Shown here piece after piece: positions 44,904-54,890 of a DNA stretch of 64,000 bases. The notes beneath the pieces were generated by a model. It worked only from the letters and a program-made list of their open reading frames with translations, was not told the DNA's origin and made no database searches. Numbering within the stretch: position 1 is the first letter of the stretch; the number at the start of each line of letters is the position of its first letter. The stretch comes from Rhipicephalus microplus (Eukaryota; Arthropoda; Arachnida; Ixodida; Ixodidae), in assembly GCF_043290135.1 (NCBI RefSeq), contig NC_134710.1, positions 321,490,017 through 321,554,016 of the forward strand. Direction: 5' to 3'. The position numbers and the translations under genes are program-made.

Positions 44904-47443
44904 TTCATGTACAAGTAACTGAAAACTTTCCTAGCCCGACGCTCCCCTCCTATTTTTTCGATCACTCCTCCAATTCTATCTATCTTGCTGATAGCTTCCC
45001 TGCACTCGAACGATGTCCATCCCATGTCTCGTGTACCACCTGATTTGGGGTAGTCCCGTGTGCTTCCAAAGGAAGTCTACCTATACCACGTTGTTTAATT
45101 TCTATTCTTGCTTGAACTTCTGATTTCATGCACAAGACCGCATTGCCGAACGTTAAATCCAGGACCATGACACCTTTCCAAATCCCTCTCACAACGTCAT
45201 ACCTATTGTAGTTCCACAGTGGCCCATTTTTCATTACAGCTGCATTCCTGGTGCCCCTAGTCATTACGTATCTTTCATGCTCCCTTAGATACCAAGCCTC
45301 TTTATTTATCCATACGACCGAGTATTTGTTTTTATCCACTCTTTCCAGCATGACTTCCTGTATCTTATGCTCCCTGCCTTTGTTATCATTAAAAATCTAG
45401 ATTGCCAATTTTTCTCTGCTGAACTTCAAATTTAACTTATCTCCCTCATTGCCACAGATGTCTATCAATCTCGGCAGATCTTACTTGTTGTCGGCTATTA
45501 ATACTATATCATCTGCATACATCAATGCTGGTAATGACTGGTCAATGTGTTTTCCTTGCTTGGCAAAACGGGGGCTCAATTCTAGTCGACTAACTTCTAA
45601 TTTTGCTCCTAGTCCAAGGAGATACAGCACCAGTATCAAAGGTGACAAGGGACATCCCTGTCGAAGCCCACGTCGTATCTCTATAGGTTCCGATACTTGT
45701 TTTTTTTTCCTTTGATAACTACCTTGTTACTTTTATAGATATCCTTTAGAAGATCGATTATTCCATCTTTCATATCTAGTGTGTCCAGTATTCCCCACAA
45801 GTCTTCCTCAATCACACTATCGTAGGCTCCCTTGATATCTAGAAATGCCAGCCACAAGGGCCTGTGTTCTTTTTCCGCTATTTCGATACACTGCTTCAAT
45901 GAAAACAGATTGTCCTTCATCCTCCTTCGTTTACTGAACCCATTTTGTAGTTCACCCAGCACCCCCTCATTTTCCACCCATGTCGGTTGTCTTTACTATC
46001 TGCATCACAAGCCTGTAAACTACAGACGTCCCAGTTATGGGACGGTGGTTGTTTAGTTCGCCTTTGTTCCCCTTTTCTTTATAGATCATGCTCATCCTGC
46101 TTAATTTCCACCCATTGGGAGCTTCACCATTCATTATTGCTTCGCTTGCTGCAATGTTTGCTTAGGGTTTGGTCCTAGTTTCTTTACTAGAATAATTGGG
46201 ATGCTGTCAGGGACTGTTGATGTGCTATTAGGAACTCTTTTTTAGGCCCTTTCCCACTCTCGTGGTCCCTGTTGAGCAACTGAGCTAATTGGTCCATCCT
46301 CATCTGGTACGATGCATGCAGCACTTTCTTGGTGTTTAAAATTTTCTGTCATCATTGTTTTTATATTGTCCATTGCCTCATCCCCTTCTTGTCTGATTCC
46401 TTGAACTGTAGTTATAAACCTCTGTTTCATGCTTGTTTTATTACTCAGAGAATCGAGATGGTTGCAATGCTTTGCAGGTGCCTTTCCATACTTTTTGTTT
46501 ACTTCCGTCATCCATTGGGCTCCCTTTTTTTTTAATCTGTCACTGATCAAATTGGACGCTTCTCTTCAGCAGCTCAAAAAGTCATCCCATTTTGTATTGA
46601 CATCTTCCGGTTCACCCCTCTGTTTAGCATACCTGTGTTCACTGACGGCTTCCTGACGTCTTACTATGGCTCCCTTAACTTCCTCATCCCACCAGTTTTT
46701 GGGTTTGTGTCTGCTTTTCCCGGTTGATTTGACTCGTACCTTAGCAAGCTCTAACTCAAACAATCGAGAAGCTTTCAACTAACCCGTCAATGTGACTGGA
46801 GTTAGGCGCGGAAGCCTGCACCACCTTCGTCTTGTATCTCTTTTAGCTTTTTTACAATACCTACCACCCTTTCATTAATAATATAGTATTTCTCTATGTT
46901 GCCAGCTATGTTTCTGTGAATAAGAAACCCCACTCCCAGTTCTCTTCTGTCAGCCAATCCCCGATAGCAAAGAACGTGCCCATTCTGTAGCACTGTATAG
47001 GCCTCATCTGTTCTCCTAACCTCACTGGGCCATATTACATCCAATTTAACACCCTCCAGCTCCTCGACTAGTACAGGTAGACTTGCCTCACTAGATAAGG
47101 TTCTAGCGTTGAACTTTGCCAAATTCCGGTTCCAATGGCGCCTGTTTGAATCCAGAGATTCTTAGCACCCTTTGCTGCGTTGTAGATCTGACCGCCGCCG
47201 AAGTCAGTTGCTTCACAGCCGCTGGGGACTGAAGGCCATAGTTAATTGGCGTATGCATGTGGGAAGTAGTGGCCAGAACCTGCAACAGGGTGGCCAATAC
47301 TGCACCAGGGTGGCGCCAGGGTGACCATCGCCCTCTGGTGAACGAGTGCGTTACCGGCAGTGGTCACTGGTGAGGCCGCACCCCAGGCCTCTTAATGCTC
47401 TTTCATCACAACGCGGATTTTTTTTTATCGGGTTGGGAACTGC

Positions 47444-47514
47444 GCGGCACCGGGATTCAAACGATAGACCTTTTGCATGTGAGGCTGAGTCTCTAACCAC
47501 TACGCCATCGCCGC
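47444..47514 (-). repeat. tRNA-Val(CAC)-like sequence
   Basis: On the minus strand this is a 71-nt tRNA-shaped sequence. It begins GCGGCGATGGCGTAGTGG with a consensus A box, has an anticodon-loop region reading CTCACAT (anticodon CAC), then AAAGGTC, a B-box-like GTTTGAATCCC and a closing GTGCCGC that pairs with the 5' GCGGC. The anticodon-stem match is poor and B-box bases differ from consensus. It is likely a SINE head or tRNA pseudogene. It lies ~100 bp upstream of the RTE-like element in the same direction. Confidence 0.65.
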
Positions 47515-47953
47515 ATATCTCACCCCTAATTGGACCAAAGCACCGCGGAGACGCTTTTCTATACTTGGAATACGGCATAGCTTCGTGAACACCTTCACCA
47601 GCACGTTGCATTCCATGGCCACGCATGTGATGACCATTCTTGCTTTTCCTCTTATAAATACAACATCCTGCTTTCTTCGTGTAAGCTAACAAAACAGACA
47701 GGTTTGAAAACAGCGTCCCTGTGGGCTCTGTTTTATTTTGCCTCCCCACTAAACTTTTTGTAGCGCAGCTCTTCTACAGCAACTGCAACGTGAAGATCTA
47801 TCAACAGAACAAGGACAAAATCAAGAACAAAACAATATGGTGAGCAGTCTCCACCCAATGATTTGATGAACGCTCCTATTGAGAAGAGCCAAACATGGGA
47901 TCTCACTTAAGTCGTTCGAACTCACTCAGCTGGAAGATAGAAAAATTGCAAAG

Positions 47954-47956
<3 letters not shown>
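47515..47956. other. Non-coding segment with TATA-like element
   Basis: A TATAAATA at about 47,653 is followed ~90 bp on by a pyrimidine-rich stretch and GTAGCGCAGCTCTTC. The layout resembles a retroelement LTR promoter, but I found no paired LTR or coding region, so it is only a possibility. Confidence 0.25.

Positions 47957-48019
<63 letters not shown>
47957..48019. repeat. (AT)n microsatellite
   Basis: About 31 AT units, uninterrupted. Confidence 0.97.
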
Positions 48020-48022
<3 letters not shown>

Positions 48023-50600
48023 AAGTGTCTTTAGATTCATTTCAGTAGTTTAAGGAAGGAACGGACATGCAAGACGAACACTGTTTTTAATATCCTTACA
48101 TACTGGCCAGGCTTGGGCCTTCTTTAGTTGAGGGAAACAAGAAGCAGCACCGCACTTTTCTTCACTCTTCTTGAGTACACCAATAAAATGAAGCTGTCCT
48201 TACTATGTACTGCTAACTGGCTGTCAATTACTGTATCACTGCAACAGAGAGAATCAGTTATGATGCCAGCAACAGGCCATGGGAACGTCGTGGAAGCGTA
48301 AAGGTATAAAAGTAACAGTGCTTGAACAAGGCAAAGTGCGTGACTTAAACACCATACGGAATGGTTAGATGGTCGACAAGAAATTATAGCGGAGAAAACA
48401 AGGAAGAAAAAAGAAAATAATATACAGCAATGTACTGGAGGAAAAATATGTTCGAAACGTAGGTATAGATACGTTGTGATAAAAGTGGGACTTGGTAACG
48501 CGTCGTAGTTAACGCTAGCTTGCCTGGGTTTTCCTTAATGTCTCTATAGTAACAATCGCTAGTCTACAGCAGTTTATTATGAGTCATCCAGTTTTATTCT
48601 TTTCCGCTTGCAGCTCTGCCAGTTATACCCATCTCTCTCTTTCTCTGTCTGCGTGTGTGCGTGCGTGGGTGTGTTTGTGCTCTTGCAAGCATGGCGGATA
48701 AAAAGTAACGCATTTCCTTCTTTCCCCAGAGCAGCTGTTAAAACAAAATTTATGAACGGTGAGGTGGCGCACTTCTTGAACGCCTTTTTTGGCGAGATAA
48801 ATGCGTCTACAGGGAGCAAAAAGCGTCGTCTCACGCCTCTCCTTGCCTTTCAAATGTGGCACTTGTTTTCTTCACGCGAGGGACAGTGACGCACGAGCAG
48901 TGAATAAAAAAATCACGAGAACGAAAGAACTTTCAGGTATACGCTGAGCTCGCAAATAAAAGTTTACGCTTTGACAAAAGAGCGACTATGCCACAGGCAT
49001 CATATAGGCAGCCATACAAAAAAAAAGTTTCGATGGAAATAACTTAAATTAGGTGGCCGGGCGGTTACAGCTGATGAACGGTACAAAACACAGGGTACTG
49101 ACCCTTTAACTTTACACAAATTCCTACAAAAGCTTGACAAGCACTTGGCTGTTTTATCGAATACCTTTAAATTTTCAAGGTGTTATAACACGCAGCTCCA
49201 GAAGTCATCTTTATCGACCGGGTTCACTGACTTGTATTATATCGCCGCCGATTGGGATGCGCGCTAGCGGTGATATCGAAAAGGGGCAGAAAGTAAAAGC
49301 GTGGAATTCTTCATCTCGTAGGAGAACTTTAGCCTTGAAAGCGTTCTGATGTTGCAAGCATGCGGAATAATTCAGGGACCGTTGCCTTTTCCTCGAAAGG
49401 TCGGCCAAGTGTTGAAACGCAACTGCTCCTTAGGCGCATCATAAGGGTACCGCTGTGAGCCGCAGAGCTCAAAAGCAATATCAGTGTGCTCGCAGCTTTC
49501 AGTGAACGTCGTTTGCGACTGATTCACATATCGGAAACATAAGGGCCATGGTGCGGCATCGAGTGCTCAGCCCCGCATGACGAACTTGTTCCTAGACTTG
49601 AGCCTGCAGTACACAGTATATAAATGTCAACTGAATCAGACATTCAAAATAAACAGGTAAATGTTCTATTATCAATGGCTTATGGTATTCTTATTGAATC
49701 CATCTGAGCCAAACCAAACCAGGCTAACTTTGATAACTTTTCTTAGAAGCTGCAATGTCTCTTTCACTCTTGGTCTCAATAGCACACCAATTCTGCTGGA
49801 TAAAAAAAAGTTAACGAAAATTAGATATAGAGCAAGAAAGGAATTCGAATTAATGCACCAGTCAGCTTAAAGCAGACCGGAGCAGGCTACATTTAGCGTA
49901 ATAACACCTACAAAGCGTGCGGGACGTATAGCGCAATAGGGAGCCCTCGCGTTTAGGGCATAGTTTTCTCTAGTACCACTACGCATAACGCTGTGCCGAA
50001 AAAGAGAAAAAGAAAAGGAGGTCAACATAGAAGCACAACGCGTTAATCAATGAATGGTCGTGTAATATTGGCGTTATGTAAGTTAGGCAAGGTGTTGCGC
50101 CTCGCACAAAATTTCAGAGTTGGGTTCCATGAGCATATATTTCCGAGATCTCAATAGAAATTATTGTAGTACAAAAGATAAACGACAAAGCTGTGTAAAT
50201 GGGAAGGTAAGAAATTCTTCTTCAGAAAGGGGCATTTTTTATAAGCTTAGAGGCTGATTATGCTTCAGGCAACGTGTTTAGCCCTTGCAGAATTTTCGAA
50301 CCTAGCCGATTCTCTCTATACATCACCACAATCTCCAACTATAGTATAGGGTGTATGATGGAATGTAAGTACAGTAATTGTACTGTAAGAAAAATAGGAT
50401 CACCTGTCACTTTTTAGGAGGGTTCTCACGAGCACCTGTTACTCTGAAAACGCACAAAGTTTTTTTCTGGAGATCATAACACTCTATTTGGAGAGCCCTC
50501 GCTGGCACTCCTGCCCATAACGTAACTGAAAGTGCATGTTCAAAGGAGTGTTATATATGTGGCAAATATAGAACTCGCCAAAAGAGTAACAGAAAATCTT
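48020..50600. other. Non-coding stretch
   Basis: No gene or identified repeat. Short open frames at 48,577-48,889 and 49,134-49,349 are unsupported. The last part could contain the 5' LTR or leader of the gag-bearing element that follows, but I could not define its ends. Confidence 0.45.
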
Positions 50601-50929
50601 TTTTAGAAACATTGTATGCGCAATGTTCACAGCATTTGTCCTTCACCTGCTTCACCTGTATATAATCGCCATGTCGGCGAGTGTCAACTTCGTTCGAAGG
50701 GTTGTGTTGGTCAGGCGACTCTGTCGAATAAACGTCCTCGATACCATAAAAGCTCTGCTGTCTTGCGCAGTGGTGGAGGCTTCCTTCGGCCCCAAGGCCC
50801 TGTACGGTGTCGAGTTCCCCTATAGAGCTTCATTCAGGTTGTCACCTGTTCCCCCATTTCGCTGTAACGCCCCAAAAAATGCTGAGCAGATGATGCAGCA
50901 TTCCTGCACAATCACTCGCCCAGGCATGG

Positions 50930-51025
50930 ATTGTAAACGCTCGGCTGTGGAGCCTACACATCTTTTCTGGTCTCCCCGACAATGACGTCGAACTATGGCT
51001 GAAAGAGTACGACATGACAAATGTG
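50930..51025 (+). pseudogene. LTR-retrotransposon gag relic, left part
   Basis: Gag forms the retrotransposon's particle and packages its RNA. Just before the Penelope-like insertion the plus strand reads SGLPDNDVELWLKEYDMTN (about 50,966-51,022). This matches, from memory, the N-terminal motif of gag proteins of tick Ty3/gypsy-type elements. Upstream sequence to 50,616 has an open frame that may belong to the same gag but is not clearly recognisable. The frame stops at the insertion point inside MTNV and resumes at 54,167. Confidence 0.6.
51014..51025. repeat. Left target-site duplication of the Penelope-like element
   Basis: ATGACAAATGTG here is repeated exactly at 54,167-54,178, on the far side of the inserted unit. 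The left copy is preceded by C and the right by G, so the match is exactly 12 bp. Confidence 0.88.
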
Positions 51026-51335
51026 AGCAAGATGGAAAACTGGGCTAGTTGGTGAGCATTCATCGTGGTTAACAGCGCGAAACACCCGGACAGGAGCGAT
51101 AGAAGGACACGGTACAGCGCTGACTTTCAACTGAAATTTTTATTGAAAACACGAGAATATATATATAGACAGAACAGAAGACCTCGTGACCAAACCAGCC
51201 CCCTCAATCGATAAAATTATACACGGCGACAAGGCTTTGTCATGTGCACGCAATCTTGCCACAAAATAACACAAACTTCAAACTATAAGATTCCAATGTC
51301 GCCAAGAAAACCGGGCATGAGCAGACGAATGAACT

Positions 51336-52392
51336 TTAGCCACTATCTAACAAAGATAATTCATTACCAAGTAAGGCGATAGACGGCTGGCTAACGCATT
51401 GAGACCCTTTCTTATTTATAAAAAATGCCTCCATAATTTCTCTTGAAAGCTTGTCTGGGTGCTTGAAGAGTACTTTTGTTTTTTCAAAAAGTGGGTGGCA
51501 TCCACATTCGCGGCAATGCAAAGACAAATGTGAATGCGCAAATCCTTTCAAGGAACTGTGGTGTTCCCTTAGCCGTATATTGACACAACGCCCGGTCTGA
51601 CCAATGTACTCTCGCCCGCATGAAAATGGGGTTGAGTACACGACATTCTGCATGCACGGGAGAAACTTCATAGTATGTTTGATACTACACTGCTGATAAA
51701 TTCCAGTCTTCCTGCCTTCTATGCGAGTGTTTACTGCCTGGCACAGTCCCTTAAGCTTCGTTCTGCTTGAAAACCCAACGTTTAATCTGAACTTAGATGC
51801 TACTTTCTTTAATCTGTGCGAAAAAGAATGAACATATGGAATGTAGACAGAACGGCTAAAATCTTTTTCTTTCACTCGGGAGGACTGCCCCTTGACCTCA
51901 CGCAGCAGCTTATCGCAAGTCGTAGAAATGATAGAGTGAGGAAAGCCTGCATCACGCAGCCTCTCCACCTGATAGTTAACGCTGTCAAGCATACGATGGG
52001 GACAACTCTTATTGAGGGCGGACCTTATAGCGGAAGTGGCTATACCTCGTTTAATCAATTTCGAGTGCCCTGATCTGAAATCAAGAAGAGACTTCTTTGA
52101 CCTCGGTTGATAGGTCCAACACACATGTTCCGCTTTGAAAGACAGTCTAAGGTCTAAGAACTGCAACTCCTCCTTTTCAGGAACCTCAATAGTAAACCTA
52201 AGACCTTGTCCCTGTTCATTAAACAACTTTACGACGTCCACAATCGATCTTTGGAAATTTAGCCTATTGACGAAAACCAAATAGTCATCCACAAAGCGGA
52301 AAATTCTCAAAGCTAATTCACCTAGGTTATCATTTATTTTGCGGTCAACGAAACTTAAAAAGATGCTGCTTAGTACTGGCGCTACGCAGGAA
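51336..52392 (-). pseudogene. Inverted partial copy of the Penelope-like ORF (C-terminal RT plus GIY-YIG)
   Basis: The minus-strand frame begins at the internal junction, within the reverse-transcriptase motif VAPVLSSIFLSFVD. It continues through FVDDY and the GIY-YIG domain to a stop at 51,336. Its protein sequence equals the corresponding part of the plus-strand copy. It lacks the N-terminal catalytic aspartate region, so it cannot be an active reverse transcriptase on its own. The first ~47 bases upstream of the arm edge read through junction filler and are not element sequence. Confidence 0.88.
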
Positions 52393-52450
52393 AGACGCAT
52401 AAGCAGAACTAGCATAAGCAGAACTATGTAAAGACGCATAAGCAGAACTA
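52391..52450. repeat. Templated microduplications at the inversion junction
   Basis: A 21-bp segment beginning AAAGACGCATAAGC occurs at 52,391-52,411 and again at 52,430-52,450. Its last 15 bases, GCATAAGCAGAACTA, also occur at 52,412-52,426. Recognisable Penelope coding sequence starts immediately afterwards at 52,452. Short copied segments like these are typical of template switching or end joining. Confidence 0.93.
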
Positions 52451-52451
52451 T

Positions 52452-53894
52452 CCTTTCAGGACCATCGTCTCGGAAAGAAGGTCATGGTTAAATGTTATTT
52501 CAGGGTACTTGCAGACTAATCTCGCACAGCTTAAGCTGGAGGACCCTTTCGAAGTCGCCAGTTCTAACTGCGTAGTTCAAGTTCTGCAGAATAATAACCC
52601 TGGCGGTTGCTTTGGATTCAGCATAGACATAGAAGATCTTTATTATTCCCTGCCTCATGTACAGTTATTGAAATTCGTGCAACAGACCATCGAGGGACAA
52701 ATGAATGAGTTAGGCTTCGTCGAAAGTTGCAAAATACCGGTTGCTAGCTTCCTAGAGCTTTTGGAGTTTTACTTGAAGTCCACGATCGTTCAGTGGCAAG
52801 GAAGGACAGTTATCCAAAGGGCAGGAGTGTGCATAGGTTCCTGCGTAGCGCCAGTACTAAGCAGCATCTTTTTAAGTTTCGTTGACCGCAAAATAAATGA
52901 TAACCTAGGTGAATTAGCTTTGAGAATTTTCCGCTTTGTGGATGACTATTTGGTTTTCGTCAATAGGCTAAATTTCCAAAGATCGATTGTGGACGTCGTA
53001 AAGTTGTTTAATGAACAGGGACAAGGTCTTAGGTTTACTATTGAGGTTCCTGAAAAGGAGGAGTTGCAGTTCTTAGACCTTAGACTGTCTTTCAAAGCGG
53101 AACATGTGTGTTGGACCTATCAACCGAGGTCAAAGAAGTCTCTTCTTGATTTCAGATCAGGGCACTCGAAATTGATTAAACGAGGTATAGCCACTTCCGC
53201 TATAAGGTCCGCCCTCAATAAGAGTTGTCCCCATCGTATGCTTGACAGCGTTAACTATCAGGTGGAGAGGCTGCGTGATGCAGGCTTTCCTCACTCTATC
53301 ATTTCTACGACTTGCGATAAGCTGCTGCGTGAGGTCAAGGGGCAGTCCTCCCGAGTGAAAGAAAAAGATTTTAGCCGTTCTGTCTACATTCCATATGTTC
53401 ATTCTTTTTCGCACAGATTAAAGAAAGTAGCATCTAAGTTCAGATTAAACGTTGGGTTTTCAAGCAGAACGAAGCTTAAGGGACTGTGCCAGGCAGTAAA
53501 CACTCGCATAGAAGGCAGGAAGACTGGAATTTATCAGCAGTGTAGTATCAAACATACTATGAAGTTTCTCCCGTGCATGCAGAATGTCGTGTACTCAACC
53601 CCATTTTCATGCGGGCGAGAGTACATTGGTCAGACCGGGCGTTGTGTCAATATACGGCTAAGGGAACACCACAGTTCCTTGAAAGGATTTGCGCATTCAC
53701 ATTTGTCTTTGCATTGCCGCGAATGTGGATGCCACCCACTTTTTGAAAAAACAAAAGTACTCTTCAAGCACCCAGACAAGCTTTCAAGAGAAATTATGGA
53801 GGCATTTTTTATAAATAAGAAAGGGTCTCAATGCGTTAGCCAGCCGTCTATCGCCTTACTTGGTAATGAATTATCTTTGTTAGATAGTGGCTAA
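52452..53894 (+). CDS. Penelope-like reverse transcriptase with GIY-YIG endonuclease, 5'-truncated
   Basis: The protein copies element RNA into DNA and cuts the target with a GIY-YIG nuclease domain. The open frame runs without interruption from PFRTIVSERRSW at 52,452 (a conserved Penelope RT motif) to a stop at 53,892-53,894; there is no Met at the beginning, so the N-terminal part is missing. Counting from the Leu codon at 52,509: SIDIEDLYYSLP (38-49) holds the first catalytic aspartates, GVCIGSCVAPVL (107-118) is the next RT motif, and FVDDY (143-147) holds the catalytic DD. The linker carries cysteines (C345, C356). The GIY-YIG domain starts at VYSTPFSCGREYIGQTGR (361-378), with Arg383/385, His387 and Glu431 in expected places. 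A frame this intact indicates a young copy. Confidence 0.9.
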   Translation, partial: PFRTIVSERRSWLNVISGYLQTNLAQLKLEDPFEVASSNCVVQVLQNNNPGGCFGFSIDIEDLYYSLPHVQLLKFVQQTIEGQMNELGFVESCKIPVASFLELLEFYLKSTIVQWQGRTVIQRAGVCIGSCVAPVLSSIFLSFVDRKINDNLGELALRIFRFVDDYLVFVNRLNFQRSIVDVVKLFNEQGQGLRFTIEVPEKEELQFLDLRLSFKAEHVCWTYQPRSKKSLLDFRSGHSKLIKRGIATSAIRSALNKSCPHRMLDSVNYQVERLRDAGFPHSIISTTCDKLLREVKGQSSRVKEKDFSRSVYIPYVHSFSHRLKKVASKFRLNVGFSSRTKLKGLCQAVNTRIEGRKTGIYQQCSIKHTMKFLPCMQNVVYSTPFSCGREYIGQTGRCVNIRLREHHSSLKGFAHSHLSLHCRECGCHPLFEKTKVLFKHPDKLSREIMEAFFINKKGSQCVSQPSIALLGNELSLLDSG

Positions 53895-54166
53895 AGTTCA
53901 TTCGTCTGCTCATGCCCGGTTTTCTTGGCGACATTGGAATCTTATAGTTTGAAGTTTGTGTTATTTTGTGGCAAGATTGCGTGCACATGACAAAGCCTTG
54001 TCGCCGTGTATAATTTTATCGATTGAGGGGGCTGGTTTGGTCACGAGGTCTTCTGTTCTGTCTATATATATATTCTCGTGTTTTCAATAAAAATTTCAGT
54101 TGAAAGTCAGCGCTGTACCGTGTCCTTCTATCGCTCCTGTCCGGGTGTTTCGCGCTGTTAACCACG

Positions 54167-54890
54167 ATGACAAATGTGTATAATCAATAGGGCGAAACTA
54201 AGAAAAACTTCGTCCTGTTGCCTTTCATTTGTACAACGTCGCAAAATCGTGTTTTTAACCACGAAAGCAGCTTCACTAATCGGCCTACCTGTACTTAACG
54301 AAGCTCGAGGATTTCTGGAACACCATACAACCACTTCGAAGTCACGAAACGAAACCTGGACGAATGCGCCCAACGTCCAAGGCAGACGTACGTACACTTC
54401 GTACATCGAAGACCTTCGTGCCCTTTGCCGCCGCGTGGACACGAAGATGACAGAAGCCGATCCCATTCTGACACACCCTGACAAAGGTAGACGTGCACGT
54501 CACGTTTGACACCCATGCAGTCAAAAACGTCATCCTGACTTGCCAACATCTTGATGAACTACAACCCATTTGATTGCACCCAGACGCCTGTGACACCTGG
54601 CCTTCCTCGGATGCAAATTAGCGTTCGCTCATTTGCACTCTGTTATGCGAAGAGCTTCAAGTACAAGGGCTGCCATACGCGCCATTCCTCGGCCTCACTT
54701 TGCATCTGCTAGTCTGCGCGATAATGTCAAAGTGGAGCTGTCATCCATGGCTTGCACTCTCGCATCGAAGACTCCGACGAAAAACCAACGCCACTCACGA
54801 CATATGCGCAAATTGCAGCCATGTTATCTACAATGTTTCAAGACGAGTCTACTGTTCCTACTTAGTCCAACTTGGCTGCCTCATGTAACA
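54167..54890 (+). pseudogene. LTR-retrotransposon gag relic, right part
   Basis: Reading resumes in the same frame as the left part: MTNV, then a stop at 54,188, GETKKN, FNHESSFTNRP, and EVTKRNLDE at 54,338. The frame then shifts to SYIEDLRALCRRVDTKMTEA (about 54,387-54,446). Another shift gives VKNVILTCQHLDEL (54,520-54,561). Further on, TYAQIAAM near 54,800 resembles a motif in related gags. These pieces follow the expected order of tick gypsy-type gag proteins. At least two frameshifts and several stops make it a pseudogene that predates the Penelope insertion. No protease, integrase or polymerase segment was recognised downstream. Confidence 0.6.

Larger units (their letters stand above)
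43999..47340 (-). mobile_element. RTE-like non-LTR retrotransposon, degraded, with internal deletion
   Basis: The minus strand shows, in 5'-to-3' element order: an endonuclease N-terminus at 47,122-46,802 (KFNARTLSSEASLPVL, LDVIWPSEVRRTDE), a linker at 46,778-46,242 (KPKNWWDEEVKGAI), reverse-transcriptase pieces at 45,977-45,681 (FLDIKGAYDSV) and near 45,530-45,490 (LMYADDIV), and a C-terminal region to 44,112. The endonuclease jumps to the linker after about 95 residues near 46,800, so its central and catalytic C-terminal parts are deleted. Frames change repeatedly and the copy is inactive. A SINE interrupts it at 44,653. Confidence 0.86.
51026..54166. mobile_element. Penelope-like element in inverted-duplicate form
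   Basis: Two oppositely oriented copies of one Penelope-like retroelement. The arms are 51,061-52,392 and 52,838-54,169, each 1,332 bp. Positions pair throughout with a constant sum (105,230), so no indel separates them; no mismatch was seen where I compared bases and the encoded proteins are identical. The spacer 52,393-52,837 holds the further-upstream reverse-transcriptase part of the plus copy. An extra 35 bp, including CTGGGCTAGTTGG, precedes the left arm only. The 12-bp target duplication flanks the whole unit. Partial inverted and tandem copies are a known habit of Penelope-like elements. Confidence 0.9.
51061..54169. repeat. 1,332-bp inverted repeat with 445-bp spacer
   Basis: Arms 51,061-52,392 and 52,838-54,169. 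Pairing fails at 52,393 against 52,837 and outside 51,061/54,169. Single strands could form a very large hairpin, which may hinder cloning, replication and short-read assembly. Confidence 0.95.

Noticed and set aside
51061..54169. Inverted arms as an assembly or library chimera
   Set aside because: A palindromic chimera would repeat one flank in reverse. Here the two flanks differ, carry a target duplication and continue one gag frame. Long-read confirmation is still desirable.
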